The notes under the pieces: generated by a model | What the model saw: only the letters and a program-made list of their open reading frames with translations | What the model was told of the DNA's origin: nothing | The model's database searches: none | Assembly: GCA_023053545.1 (NCBI GenBank) | Contig: JAKZAN010000005.1 | Span: forward strand, 3,782,001-3,846,000 | Source: Lepidurus packardi | Lineage: Eukaryota > Arthropoda > Branchiopoda > Notostraca > Triopsidae | DNA: 64,000 nt | Direction of reading: 5' to 3' | Position numbers and translations under genes: made by a program | Shown here: positions 48,201 through 60,500 of the stretch, piece after piece | Numbering within the stretch: position 1 is the first letter of the stretch | Layout of the letters: each line of letters starts with the position of its first letter

Positions 48201-51200
48201 GGAAAAGAAATGCCTCGGCTGATATATTTTATAGTTTATAAGTAAGGAAAATAACGGTGAACGCTGTTTATGATTGATAACAATGCAGACAATCCTCCGA
48301 GGAACCCGGATACGAATCAGTCGGCATATGGAACCTGTGTTTAATATCCGTATCCGCTCGATAATCGACTGTCTGAGAGCTTATAGATCCTGAACGTTCC
48401 TTGATAGGTCAATAAAAAAGTTGTTCTTATTTCCTTTTCACTTGCTCAAGCAACAGCATGTGGGAAAAAAAGGAGGAAATAAAATCAAACATCAAGAAAC
48501 AGAAAAATCACTTTTAAGACAAATGCGTCAGCGAACAGAACACCATTCTTCACCCCAGACAGGCCCTGATAGAGTGTCTTCCGCGTGGCACCGCCATGCT
48601 CCAGTATTCCTACAGCTGGAACCAAGACCCTGTGTGTTACCTTGTGCAAGGATTTGGTAATTAACGGAATCCACTTTTAACTGTCTCAGCTCGCAACTTT
48701 TGCGCTTGGCGAAGTAGGTAAATCCGCTAATTAGAAAAAGGATTCAACTACCCCCAGCTTCTCTCCGCCAGCCACGCGATTCGGAAGCAGGGCACGATCC
48801 GCCAGGCGTAGCCTCCGGGGACTCACCGAGGCAAGAGAGTTTTGGCGAAGCCTTAGGGCAAGGAAAGCGACGGAGGAGGGTTGTAGTGACAGTCATTCTA
48901 ATTAAGCATTCCAAGGTACCCCATTCTTACCAGTAATAACACCATTTACTGGGCAAGATACGGCGAGCACGTACAAGCCATTGTAGTCAACAGAGACTGC
49001 CCCGGGGTCTGCTGGCTTTCGCATGGTTGCTAACGCACAAAGTGGTTGTTAAACCTTTCAAAGGGTGGGGTTGTTTAACCTATTAAAAATATCACCCGCG
49101 GAGAAATAACCATAGTTGAAAAAAACTGAAGCTCGAATTTATAGACCGTCATGAGGCAACGAGGCACGGACTCGCCATTTGGTGACTTTTCCTGGGAGAC
49201 TTCTGCGTAAATGCCTCCTGGTGGTTGTCCTTTCATTTTTTTTACCCACCGCAAGCGGAAAACAAGGTTACTTCACCATCCAGTTCAGAAAACCTACCGC
49301 ATTTTCTCTCTCTCTTCTTTTTTTTGTTCCTTGTGCCTATACCGCCTAAAGAAGGTATTCCTGATCACTACAATTTCTTTCCCCTAGTGAAGTTAACATA
49401 AAGCGGCCCAAGCTGATCTGATTTCCTTGGTCAAAATCAGAAAAAGAAAGAAAGATAGAATTTTATAATGTCAAGAATAGAAGGACTGGTAAAGATGCAG
49501 AGTTGGCTGAGGAAAGTCGGGGGACAGTGGATGGTGGAAGACGATGAGGGTTATCGAGTTGTCCTGGTTTATGTCGTGGCATTAGGAACACCACACATGC
49601 ACAAACATAGAACCTAGGAAAAGGGAAGATCCGAGAGAGAAATTATCAAGGCAGGGGAGCTTACCCCTGGACACCTAAAGCCCCGCGGGCAACCATCACC
49701 CGGTTTTAGCCCATAAAGATACCGTCCTTAATGCGGCCGCGGGGTTCAAGGACGGGTAAGGACACGGGATTGTCAAGTTGCCACTGGTTGCAGCCGCGAG
49801 GGGTAAGTCCTTGCCTGGACCCATCACACTTTCATGTTTTTCAGGCTGTATGGACCTTACTTTTTTTTTTGTTGCGGGGAGGGGGGGGGGAGGGGGTGGA
49901 TATTGAAGCCCCGTGTCCAAACAAAGTAAAAGCCTTTAAATCCCGCAAGGAGCTTTCAAACATCAATATTAACTTGGCCACTGCCATCGTAACCAGAATT
50001 TCCAATTTGACGGTAAGAAGTCAGTGTGCCTACACTAAGCCTTGACCTATCACACACAAACTTTACGTGTTTAGAAGGAAAGCATAAGTGACTATTAAGC
50101 TTAGATATGGATTATAGAGAGCACACCGTTCCATTGACACGGGTAATTCCGCATGTCACGAAGGTAGGTGACGACAAAAACGCTTTAACATCCCCGACTG
50201 TAAGGTTTTCAATGGCTTTGACTTGAAGAAAGACATTTTATGGAAGAAAAAATAGCTCTAGTTCGCTATTGCCTTGTCTTTTAAAAACTGCGATACAAGA
50301 AGTTAAAAGGGGTGATTTCCTAAATAAAGTAAAAACAAAAACTTTTGAAATAAAAACTTTGATAGCTTGACTCTATTTCTTGGCGGATATAGATGGGCGC
50401 CGCAACGCGTTGGAAAAACTTGGGAGTCGCAAAAACTTCGGCAGGTGTAAAATTCGTAAGAAAAGGGATAGCGCTTCCCTGGTCATAAAGTAATATGCAC
50501 GTAGGCACGGAAGAACGGCTGACATCCCGGTAGAATTAATTAGACCCCTCGGGAAGCAAAATAAGCGCACAGAAATGTATAGTCTTGAAGAAACAGGCGT
50601 TTTTTTAAGGCGCATTACAAAATTCGGCGCGCGGTGACAACATAATGAGCATCATTTATACGAAACGGAGATCTATGCTGTTCTTAATTAAAGCCATTCT
50701 TTATGAAGTCCCAAGGCACTTGTACGTTTCACACGAACCCACCCCCGCGCGCTAAATATCCGAAATAGTGACTCGTGCATCCCTCCAAGCCCCCTCAAAG
50801 TTTTACGTTTTTCCTTTCCATTTGCATGTATCGGTAAGTTTCTTTTGTTCACTCTCCTTTCGTCTTCGTCGGAAGAAAACATTTCCGCAACAACTACCGG
50901 CGAAACGACCGAGTTGTGGGGTGTTAAAATAGCAAGTTTCTCTGGGAGACCCATACCTTGGTCCTCCGGATGGTTTCATTGCCGCAGTCGGCAATAATAG
51001 TAAATTGGGACAACATTTGAAAGCCTTCAACGCATTCCTGATTCTTAGAAGTGTGCTGGACTATTTCTGTGGGCGCAACTGTCTTACGACCACAGGAACC
51101 AAGCACATAACATGAGCCACGAGCCCGGGGGTGGGACACAACGGGGTAACGATACGATACACATCCCACCCTATCCGGGCAAAGGCAAAGTAAAAAAATA

Positions 51201-54200
51201 AGATGCAGTGAAGGTAGAAAAGGAGGAGAAATACATAAAAAAAAGCAAGTATTGACTTTCTCATCTACAAGATCTTCCCCTTCGTGCCATGTGCGGAAGT
51301 ATTATCATGGTCAGTGATGAGAAGAAAAGTTGGGCGCCAAGGGGGATCAAACTTTCTTGGCGTAACGTTCGCCCGTGCTCACCTTGCAAAAAATTCCTTG
51401 GAGGATAAGGTACACTGAAAGAATCGATCTCGCACCTAAAGCACAGATACTGGCAAATTCTAGATATCGAATATTAGTTAAGAAAGTTCGAAAAACACAT
51501 TGGCAAATGCTAGAAAGTTGGAAAATTGCTGGTCGCGGGCGCCAATCTAGGACTAAAACCTCCTCTGAGCTTCTCGTACCGTGTCGTAAAAACTAGACGG
51601 GATTTCATTACAAGTACCGACAAAAGTGGGTGAGTGCGGGGTTGCTGTTTCTGGATAATCAAAGACACAATCATTGGCTTTTGAGACCGAGCTTTGGCGC
51701 GTAGGAAACTTGCGGTACCCTACCAGTAAGACCCGAAAAGCCTGGACCGTGACAATGGTCACGGTCCAGGCTTTACTTATTGCTTTAACTCCCGCACTAT
51801 GGACGGTCCATAGACGGTACGCGGATGCCGTGGGACACCAGGGATGCTGAGGTTGGAGGAGTAGTACCATCCCGGTTGAAAAAGCCTAACGAGATTCTCT
51901 TTGTTGCAACACACGGTCCCCGAAATAGCATCAAGAATGCACGACTGGTTGGCAATGGCTTCACATGCATGACTTTCATTTGCAATACACTGGCGTCCTT
52001 CGTTTTCCTCCCATCTGAACTCGTGTTTATGTCCGAAAAGGGAAAAGGAGCGCCATGGAAACAGCGGAGGATGATGCCCGTTGGCAATGAAACTCTGGTA
52101 TCCTAACTGATTTTTTTTCATTTCCATTTGGTGAGTCGTGCCGAAACAATAAAATACGACATCATCTAGCATTGATGATTACAACCATCTATACTGCCCA
52201 CTCTTGGAAACACGTCGGAGGGAGGAATTATGGTGGCATTGGGAGTGATAATCATTAGATCTACGCATCCTACACAGACACAGATATCATCAGTGATAAG
52301 CTTTTAACCCTGCCCAGAAATAGTCAGAGGCACGCTGCACCCCAGACAGCGGTGCTTGAGTGGAGTCGGTTGGGATTATAGCGTCCAACGGACAACCTTA
52401 GAGGGGTGATATCTTCTTGTGTGCCCCATTCTTTCCGCTTGGAAAAGTAAATGGCTGCTTCAGCATCGCAATAGATGATTCTTGTCACCAACCAAAAGCC
52501 GTAAAACAATACCCACAAACGTTAACACAAGCTAATCCCCCTTCCTGACACATCTTTACCAACAGTGACGGGATAAATTCCTTCTAGTAAGCCAGTAAAA
52601 GGATTGAATTATTCATCGCTCTTTTTCCCTTCTGATGCGTTTCCTAAGTCTATGTCAATACCAGTGTATTTTATTGTAAATAACAACAACAGATATTGTA
52701 AAATAAAATATTTTTTTACATTTTAAAAATCTAGCATAATTTCAATTCAAATGTATTCTCTAAGAATACTAGATTTTTTTATTACAATTTGGATAAAATT
52801 GCAATACCACCAATTGCTGTCTATCACCTCCAAAAGTATCACCCCATCACCGCAGAAGTGGGACAATGTCGACACTCCTGGTACCGCATTTGTAGTAGAC
52901 GAGATACGTTTCTCTTTAGAAGAATATCATTTACAAGGCCTCACTTCCACTGTCACGTTGGCATCATCACGATATAGGAGACGACGAGGGACGTGTGAAG
53001 TCCTGTGTATCATTGCTGGGCCATGATTTTTAAAGCTCATTGGAAGAGGAGCAGAGCTCCAAAAGAAAAAAGAAAAAACATGCTTTGAGATAGCTCTCGG
53101 AATATCAATAGGTGCATTTACGGTTTTCCGAAGAAGAATGAAACCAATTAGACTTCGTCATTAATAGAAGACGGACACAGGGTGCTTACGCGACCGCAAT
53201 GTAAACGTATAAAACCTGGAGCTTGCTTGTCTAAGGAAACTGTAACTAGTTCGCACGTGATTTGTTTTTCTTCCTTGGGTCCTTGGACGTTATTTAATCA
53301 TTCTAAGACGACTTTAATTACGACAGTTCCTTGGGCAAATTATCTTTCTACTCGAAGGTTCTTGTCACCCGGTAACAGTAACGGAACCGAACAAAAACTA
53401 TCATTGAGACGCTCAAAGCTCAGACAAGAAGTATCTAAAGAACTCTCCCAAAAAAGCCAAACGAAGGTAGAAGAATAAGAAACTAAATGGGAACAAAACC
53501 GGCAGCTAACGTCGGAAATAAAGAAATTCTATTAATATGCGAAGTACAGAGTGTCGGCCTTTTTTCTGCTGCAAACGAGACTTCATATTGTGTTCTTTTT
53601 CCGATTTTTACCCTACCCCCGTCATCCATGAAAGCGTCCGGAATTTCGTCCCACCACATGTACGAGCACTGCGGTCAAAGACCGATCACCCGTCCGTCTA
53701 TCGATTGTTCTTTAGCGACTCAGTTTATTCCTTAGAAGGTGTTACACACACACTTTTATTTTTCAGGCTAGTCCATAGTATTTCTTTTGCTTTCCAGTCC
53801 ACAACTTCGGTGACAGGCAAGGAAACACGTAAAGTCCTTCGTGATTAATGCATGAAAAATTTCTGCCACTACAAAGGATACCCGTCTGCCTTTGAACCTG
53901 CTACGGTGTATTGTTTGGGAATTCATAACTGCTCGTGACGACTCTAACATTCCTCGCGACTAAAGTGTATACCAAACTGAAGTGGTGCAAGAGTAGAATG
54001 ACAGTAATGTTTAATAATTTAAGCTTGTCATTATGGACATCTTTTTCTCGCTATTACTTCCCAAGCATACAGTTTTCCCTCCAGTTTCTGGCAGATATTC
54101 TAGCACAGGAGTGGCAATCGAAAGCTCCACAGTAATAGATACTCGAAGGGAGATAAATAGAAATGGCTCCTTATTTTCGTAATGTTTATCTTCTCTGGAG

Positions 54201-54602
54201 GGTAACTTTCTAAAAAGACGAGTACTTGAAGCACGATTTCGTCAAAGAGACGTCCTAAATAGACAAACACAACAGCGAGTAAAATCTGCATTTCTTAAGC
54301 TGTTTCATCGCTTCACAGCCTCCGGCGCGTGGTTCAGAGAAACTCGTAATCAAAACGCAGTTAGTTCTGATTTCTATTTCTGAACGTGGAACTAGCAGTA
54401 ATTTACAGTCCCCTTTCTCCCCACTTGGCGTACCCCTGCAATTTCCTCTTTCGTGTTGTCCCTTTCATGTTCCGAACGTTGACAGTGCAAATATGCACCG
54501 AGGGTGTGGTAACTTACCCGTCATTGTGTTGATGAAGAGCAGGACTGCACAGCCCAGCAGGCTCACCATTCGGCGAGGTAGCAACAAAGTCACGTTCGAC
54601 AT
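39282..54602 (-). CDS. dpr-like: Dpr-like two-immunoglobulin cell-surface protein, complete, 5 exons
   Basis: Exons in coding order: 54602-54518, 43570-43371, 41902-41692, 40532-39903, 39436-39282; all GT-AG, phases agree, 426 aa. Residues 1-28 form a signal peptide (VSLLGCAVLLFIN). Ig1 spans about 63-163: GPYFDD, Cys86, SWVRKTDGALVSV, DTWTLQIRGV and Cys148 in DAGFFECQVS, the Dpr hallmark. Ig2 spans about 168-375, from GAPDIYVMGGSPVELQC (Cys189) to DAGIYECSPSN (Cys359) and the family ending HVLNGEHPAA. The C-terminus is hydrophobic, which suits a GPI anchor signal or membrane segment. In flies Dpr proteins bind DIP partners on other neurons through Ig1 and set synaptic partner choice. The Ig2 cysteines are 170 residues apart against roughly 60 in typical Dprs, because of an Arg/Asp/Glu-rich insertion after FWYHEGE. 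Intron 1 is 11 kb. Confidence 0.93.
40533..41691 (-). other. dpr intron 3
   Basis: No exon is seen. It contains a two-copy 22-bp tandem repeat at 41448-41490 (ACATAAGAACCC units) and ordinary AT-rich sequence. Confidence 0.6.
41448..41490. repeat. 22-bp tandem repeat, two copies
   Basis: ACATAAGAACCCACCAAAT is repeated after 22 bases as ACATAAGAACCCGCCAAAT with one mismatch. It lies inside dpr intron 3. Confidence 0.85.
41903..43370 (-). other. dpr intron 2
   Basis: No exon or recognisable element. Short open frames only. Confidence 0.6.
45505..45609 (-). other. Possible unassigned coding exon inside dpr intron 1
   Basis: After a good acceptor (TTTTTAATTTCAG), 35 codons read without a stop to a GT donor. 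The composition is protein-like: TEEVEIELKNFQFHLSKKEF then DALKAKSNKVIFILR. A second acceptor and open segment follow at about 45462 downward. I could not find an upstream exon in frame or name a family, and the next open segment with coding-like content (44937-45050) does not share phase with it directly. It may be a small nested gene or chance. Confidence 0.2.
51737..51774. repeat. Perfect 17-bp hairpin
   Basis: AAAGCCTGGACCGTGAC is followed by a 4-base loop (AATG) and its exact reverse complement. It is GC-rich compared with its surroundings. A related second palindrome stands 22 bases downstream. Confidence 0.95.
51797..51813. repeat. Second palindrome sharing the GGAC/GTCC core
   Basis: CTATGGAC, one central G, then GTCCATAG. 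The ACGGTCC core also occurs in the neighbouring 17-bp hairpin. Confidence 0.9.
52725..52778. repeat. Nested AT-rich inverted repeats
   Basis: AAAAATCTAG (52725-52734) faces CTAGATTTTT (52769-52778), and inside them GTATTCT faces AGAATAC across a 3-base loop (52753-52769). This may be a remnant of a small inverted-repeat element. Confidence 0.7.
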
Positions 54603-57269
54603 TTTGGACCACATAGCATCCACAGGAATATTGGACAACATTTAACAATGTTTAAAAGCTACTTATTGCAAGTTTCCAAGAATCACCGGACTCAATTCTG
54701 GTGTCGAAAAAGTTATATAGTCAGGTTATTACAGTATTTCTATAGTAATTGTCAAACAGGGGCAAGTTGATTGTGCATGAACAAGCTTTGACTGTAAATC
54801 TGTCTCGGTAGTCGCCCAGCCAGCGTTTCTGGTGCACACTCCAGCATTTTTTCTCGCTAATGGTGCGAGATCGTCTGCAGAAATACAGGAATACCGTTGG
54901 TGTACTTAGAGATTAGATTGAGTTCTTTTTTTCTTTCTTTCTTCTAGAATCAGTTGGTTATCTGGAGGAGTTTATCAAAACGTCTTGTCAGATGAGGGCT
55001 CGACGCCGTTCTTCCGCAACATCACCCCCTTGGCAGAGTAAACCTCCTCAGGGCGTTGTATCGTTGAACACTCGAGTCTTCCTCCGGAAAAAAACTCCCC
55101 GGACGCTCCTTGAGGCCGTTAAAGAAAACGAGGAGGGTGCAACCACATCATGCTATTCAACACAGCCTAATTTTTTTCGTTCACTCGCTGTTTGCTTTTG
55201 ACGGAATTTATATGTCGTCCCCTCCTTTGACCAGCAGCAGCGTAGGCCAGCTAAGGTAGAAAACAATGATTCACTCTTTTAATTAAACCAAACTTTCCAC
55301 AAAACCATAGCGATAGAGAACGCGATTTAGCGAAGGGTTTTAAAAGATTTTTCACTACCGAAACGTCTTCAGGAGACTTTCACGCGTCTTAATCCTGTAA
55401 TAGTCGGTATACCCCGGATTTTGCTTTTTTATTGCCGAAGCTTATTCCTGTGCAGTAATAGCCGTTGGCGGAGCAAGGGCCCCTGCGGTCTAGCGAACGT
55501 CCCGTACTCGACTGTAGGTCTCCCGGTATTGTGCCACGGCGCATATGGGCGACGTATGTGTGTACAAAGACATACACCGAAGTCCTAAGCGAGGGTTTCC
55601 AGACCAGAGCAGTGAGCGTTGAGACAACCCTTCGAGACACCTTACGCGGACTCCCTTCCATCGTTGCATGCGCTGCTCCGAGAGGCCCGCAGATGCATGC
55701 TCTTCTTCGTTGTCCGCAATTCTTCATAGTCGTGCAGTATTTAGACCTCACGTGCTAATGAGATATTCATCCCAGTGTAGAAAAAGTACTCGGTACATTA
55801 TTGACCTTCAGTTCATGACAAAGGTTGTCAAAAGAAAGAAAAAAGCGTATACCAAAAAGAAAATAATTGATAAAAAAGTCTGTGTCGGGGGAACCCTATT
55901 GCGGTGGCCTAATTATCTATTGCCGGGGTATGCCCTCAAAGACTGTAAAGAACACGATAAGTACACATACGACCCCACAAAGAAGAGCTTCAGGAGACAA
56001 CAGAAACAAAAGGGGTCCACGAACCAAACGTCGGCTCTCACACACCCCGGGAATCGATAAACGTGCCCCTGGATGGAACACATTACACGTTGCACGTTTT
56101 GTCCGCGTTGTATATACGGCATATATTCACTCTATCTTATTCCTTAAGCTGCGGCTTCTAACGTCACGTCGTGTACCGCACTGCACGGTGGGAACGCGAC
56201 GGTCAATGAAGGCGTGCCCCAACCAGTCGACACTTCATTGTTAGGATCATAGACTGTATACCGATAAATCAAACTATACTCTTAGATATAAAGCGAGCGG
56301 CACTATACTCAAATACAGATCATTAAATAAGGAAATCGAACCGACCACGGACCTTTCCTTCTGGTCATGCAAAATAAAGTTCAGGATTGCAAGAATCGAA
56401 AAATTACTGTCTTTCCAAATGCTATTAGTTACCTGATGTATAGGTGGAGACCGCCCAGGGTGTAAATAGAGAGTAGACAACTGTTTGTTTTGAAAACCTC
56501 TCTGGTGAACGACTTGTATTGACAACCGACTGGCTAACCGACGTAGTCCAGAACTGGGGCAGAGACACTGCCCAACAGACATGGCAAATTTGACTTGAAA
56601 AATTCTCGTTTGCTTCACTAAAATCAAGCATCCGTCCAAGCTCCCATGGAAGTTTTGCTACAGACAGAAGATATAGGGTACGAAAGATATCGGTAATTTT
56701 TATTTTTCAATATGCTAGAATAACAATAGGTAATGTTTCTTTTATTCCACTCAACTTTACATCCAATTGTTATTGGAGGTATTAAACAGGACCGTGTCTG
56801 GTATCTATAATGGGTAATAACAAAACGAGTGCTATGTGCTGAAGGTGGAAGGTATGTTGTTGTAAAAAAAAGTTCCTTAATTGCTAATAATTCTACAAAC
56901 TTTTAAACAAAAAACAGAATAGCAGCATTATTGAAAAGCAAAAACAGATTTTCTAAATACATAAATAGAGTTATTACGATTATTTAGCAATTAGCTGGCT
57001 AAGCATTTTTTTTATTCGGGAACCATCTTAGGCATGCCTTTTGACGGTTGCATTTATTGAAAACTAGTTCATTATTATTACATTTTCATGGAGAAGAGTG
57101 GAAGAAAACATTTACAGACCGTTTATGTAATTTCTTTTCATTAATAATCAATAATTTGAATGTTGAATTTATAAATAGGAGAAAACATTTTGTATTCGGT
57201 TGGGGTAGTTCGGTTAAAAGAGGGGGAAGGGAAAAAGACAATACTAATAGGGGACTGTGGTTGCTTTGC
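54603..57269. other. Gap upstream of dpr, with a GC-rich, open-frame-dense patch
   Basis: 54603 to about 55000 should hold the dpr promoter and 5' UTR. At about 55390-56250 the base composition becomes CpG-rich and several frames on both strands stay open for 97 to 130 codons (for example 55465-55758 and 55668-56060 on plus, 55389-55751 on minus). None has a recognisable domain. It may be an old insertion or a GC-rich noncoding segment. Confidence 0.4.
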
Positions 57270-57545
57270 AGTGGGTTGAACTAACTTAATTTTGGTTTTT
57301 TATTTTGATTAGGAATGTGACAGTGTGAGGGATGATGATGCGGTTGATCAGAATAGTTCGTGAGTTACAGTGGAGACGGTGTTTACTCAAAACTCTTAGA
57401 AGTTTGGCTCTATCTTTATTATAAAGTCTACAGTGGAAAAATAAATGGGGAAGATCTTGTTTCACTTGGCCTTGACACCCACCTGTGTCATTATTAATTT
57501 TATTTATGCGTTTTAAAAAGTAAGCGTAGGAAAATGGGTGGTTCT
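57270..57545 (-). pseudogene. Tail fragment of a second non-LTR retrotransposon
   Basis: On the minus strand a single frame reads from about 57543 to a stop near 57284. It contains HPFSYAYFLKRI, GGCQGQVKQDLPHLFFHC (a Cys-x(n)-His-x4-Cys zinc-type motif) and a helical end (LLRVLSKHRLHC). This is the C-terminal block seen after the RNase H domain in LINE polyproteins. The sequence differs from the copy at 27 kb, so it is a different family. It is not open upstream as one frame. Confidence 0.6.
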
Positions 57546-60500
57546 TGCCTGAATTATTTTAGACAAAACAATTCTTGGTGGTTTCGTTGCAATGATGGGT
57601 TTATTATCAGTGCAATTTTTATAATATTATAATATAACATATTTATAATATCAGTGCAATTAACAGACTGGAGTGCAATTTTCCTTTGATTAATACCATC
57701 ATTTTTAGAACCAACATTATAAGTTTTAGGAAGAACGTCATACATTCTTGTGTTGCTGCTCTGCTCACAGAAATGAAGAGCTGTTAAAAAATTTAAAAAG
57801 TTTTTGTTCTTGAAGTAACCCCTCTCTAGGGCTTTCTGGATTTGCAACATGTGTTCTAAAGATTGTTCGAACTAGCGTATGCTAATTTGAAACAAATCGG
57901 CAACTTCATCCTTAAGAACTAACTTCACGGCAAAGTTACCTGCTTCCCTATCATTATAGCCCTGCCTTCGCTTAATCGAAACGATAGTAGCCAAAAATTT
58001 AAGAACAAAGATTACAGCAACACTTTCACCAGTTTTCTAACATCCGATAATCTTGAGCCTTCCAATCAGTACGACAAGGTTTTGTGAGGAGCATGTGGGG
58101 TGAACATTGGAAGGAAGGGGTGAACGAGGCAGGTAAACCACGGAAGTGTCCGGCAACGCCCAAACGTAATGAACGGCCACTTCTACATTTTCCGCGACAA
58201 GAGCCCAGTGAGGTCATTTATCCCTAGGGGGGGGGGGGGGGGGGGGGGGGGGTAATTGGCCTGAGAGATGGAAGTTAGAACCTCCTGGGTGACTTTGTAT
58301 TATCATCTCATTCTCGCTTCACCATAAGTTTGGCTGATTTACGCAAATGTACTTTTCAACATTCTCATGGCTACTCAAAGAAAAAAAATCAGGGAATGGC
58401 AGCTAAAAGCCAAGTCTTTTTGTATAGGGGGCGGTACATGGCGGTATCTCACGCAAAATACCTGCCGGCCGTAAACGTGTGCTGTATTGTGACGGCAAAA
58501 AAATGGCAAGTCCGTTTTGTGTGAGGATAAGGCTCATTTCGGAACCATGTTATTCAGGTACGTAAAAAAGGTACTTATTGCCCATCAAATTTCATAAAGG
58601 TGAGACCTGTTATATCTTATAATAAATATCATTGTCAAAAAAAACATACGCTTCGTTCTTTTTCTTTATGGACAGTCTCCCTGGCTCGATTCATAGACAC
58701 ACGTTATCCCTATAAAGGTTTCGTGTGACACGGCACTAGGTCGTAATCCGTCATAACCTAACGTATTTGCTTCCAAAGCCTGCAAGTTCCCTCTTTAATT
58801 CTTACATCCTGTGAGTGCTAAGAGAAGGCCAAAAAGGATGAATGAGGTCAAATACCCATTCTAGTCCAAGAGCAACCTTCAAGCGACCTTCCGCTACGGC
58901 GTAGTATAGCCGAAGGCATTTCCCCCCCTCAGGTCACGCCTAAATAACTACAAGAAAAAGGGCCTCGCCAACAGTTCGGCCACGAGGGAGAGGGCTTTAG
59001 GTTAGATATTTCATGCGATAGATGTAAAGAAGTATACGTATACAGTTAGGTAGAGACACATGAAGAACAGAGCAAGGAGTTTCAAAGCATTTCCGTTAGC
59101 TCGTTAGTTCTGCTTAAAAGAGATCTGAGAGAAAATTTACAGCCGAGCAGTGAAGCTTATAAAATGTGCTGAATGTACGAGCACTGTTGAAGTTGATGTC
59201 TTTACAGAGTGGCATTTCGCTTAGTCCATACTAATCTCAACAAGAAACTTGTACGAGAAAAGACTTCCGGCGCCAATATGTAGTTTTGTACTAGTCTACG
59301 GCTTCCGCAGAAATCCTTGAGCATCCGCAAAATCTCGACAAATACTCTTATGTATGTTTTTGCGCAGAATGTGGGGCAGCACAAAGCCCATGAAGTGTTT
59401 CTGTACACTCTGAACCTTGTTACAAAAAAATAATGGCCCAAAAAATACACGTTTAATAAAAGTAGCGTACAAATAAAAGCCAAGAGAAAATAATCTTCCT
59501 CTCTCTAAGTTATTAAAACTGTCCATCCTGGGACATTAGATGAGAAATAGGCGATTTTCTAAACTTCTCTTTTCATTCCCTTACACGGCCTTCGCTAGCC
59601 AAAGTCGAAATTAATTTATTTTCCTTGAGGTTTCGCCGACAGTATCCAAAGCTGTTCAGCTTCCTTTAGAGTTTTTTCACATTCAGAGAAACATAGTGAC
59701 CTAGAAAAAAATATCAATTAAAGGTTTTCACTCATATTGCGCTTTCTCACGCAATCCTTGTTCAGTCTCGCAACAATAAAGGTATGGCGTAGGTCATGGC
59801 GTTGTATTGTTTGCCTGTAAAATCCTTAAAGAATCCCAAGTTCCGTGGAACAAACCCATTTGGCTAACCCAGAAAACCACACTATATGGCTGAAAGTGCC
59901 AAATGTTTCTTCTAGTACCCAATTTGAAGAAGAGACTAGAAGTTGTTCCTTGCACGAAATAATTTCATTGCATTGCTACGATTCTGAGTTAATTTTTTAT
60001 GCGAGTTATTTATAATGACGACCGTTGTCAAACATGGCACCTAAAAGGACTGTTAATTTGCTTGAAACACAATGGGAAAAATCGTACAACTCGTAGAAAT
60101 TGTAGCTCTCTGTACAACTTAAAGGGCGTAAATATTTAAGCCCACGCGTTTCCTTTCCATAAAACAGGGAAAATACCTTTTGCAGTTAAGTGGCTCTGCT
60201 CGGGGACCCGTGAAAATATCGACCTTGCACAGGGGCCCGCTATATACTCTCTCCCCGAACAAAGTGGTTCTAGTATACGTATATATCTCACCCTTCCGTA
60301 ATTTAAAATTGCCGTACAGTGAACCTACTTTTCTCGTAAAATAATAAGGTGAGCTGCCACGTAAAAGACAAAAAGACAATAAAACAGAAGGAAGTAATAT
60401 TGGCTCCGAAAGTCACCCAGTTTTGTCGAGAAATCGACTCAAATTGTTCCAAGAAATCGATTCCCAGATTTTTTTTCTGGCTCGTTGGCCTCAGCGGCCA

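Larger units (their letters stand above)
43571..54517 (-). other. dpr intron 1, 11 kb
   Basis: This large first intron separates the signal-peptide exon from Ig1. It holds a coding-like segment at 45505-45609 (minus), two adjacent palindromes at 51737-51813, an AT-rich inverted-repeat cluster at 52680-52780, a G-rich run at 49876-49893 and many short open frames on both strands without a domain. Large first introns in Dpr genes are usual and often regulatory, but no enhancer can be identified from sequence alone. Confidence 0.6.

Noticed and set aside
51777-52172. 131-codon minus-strand frame in the dpr intron with several cysteines
   Set aside because: Cysteine spacing fits no known fold, there is no signal peptide and it competes with an overlapping 96-codon frame. 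Probably chance.
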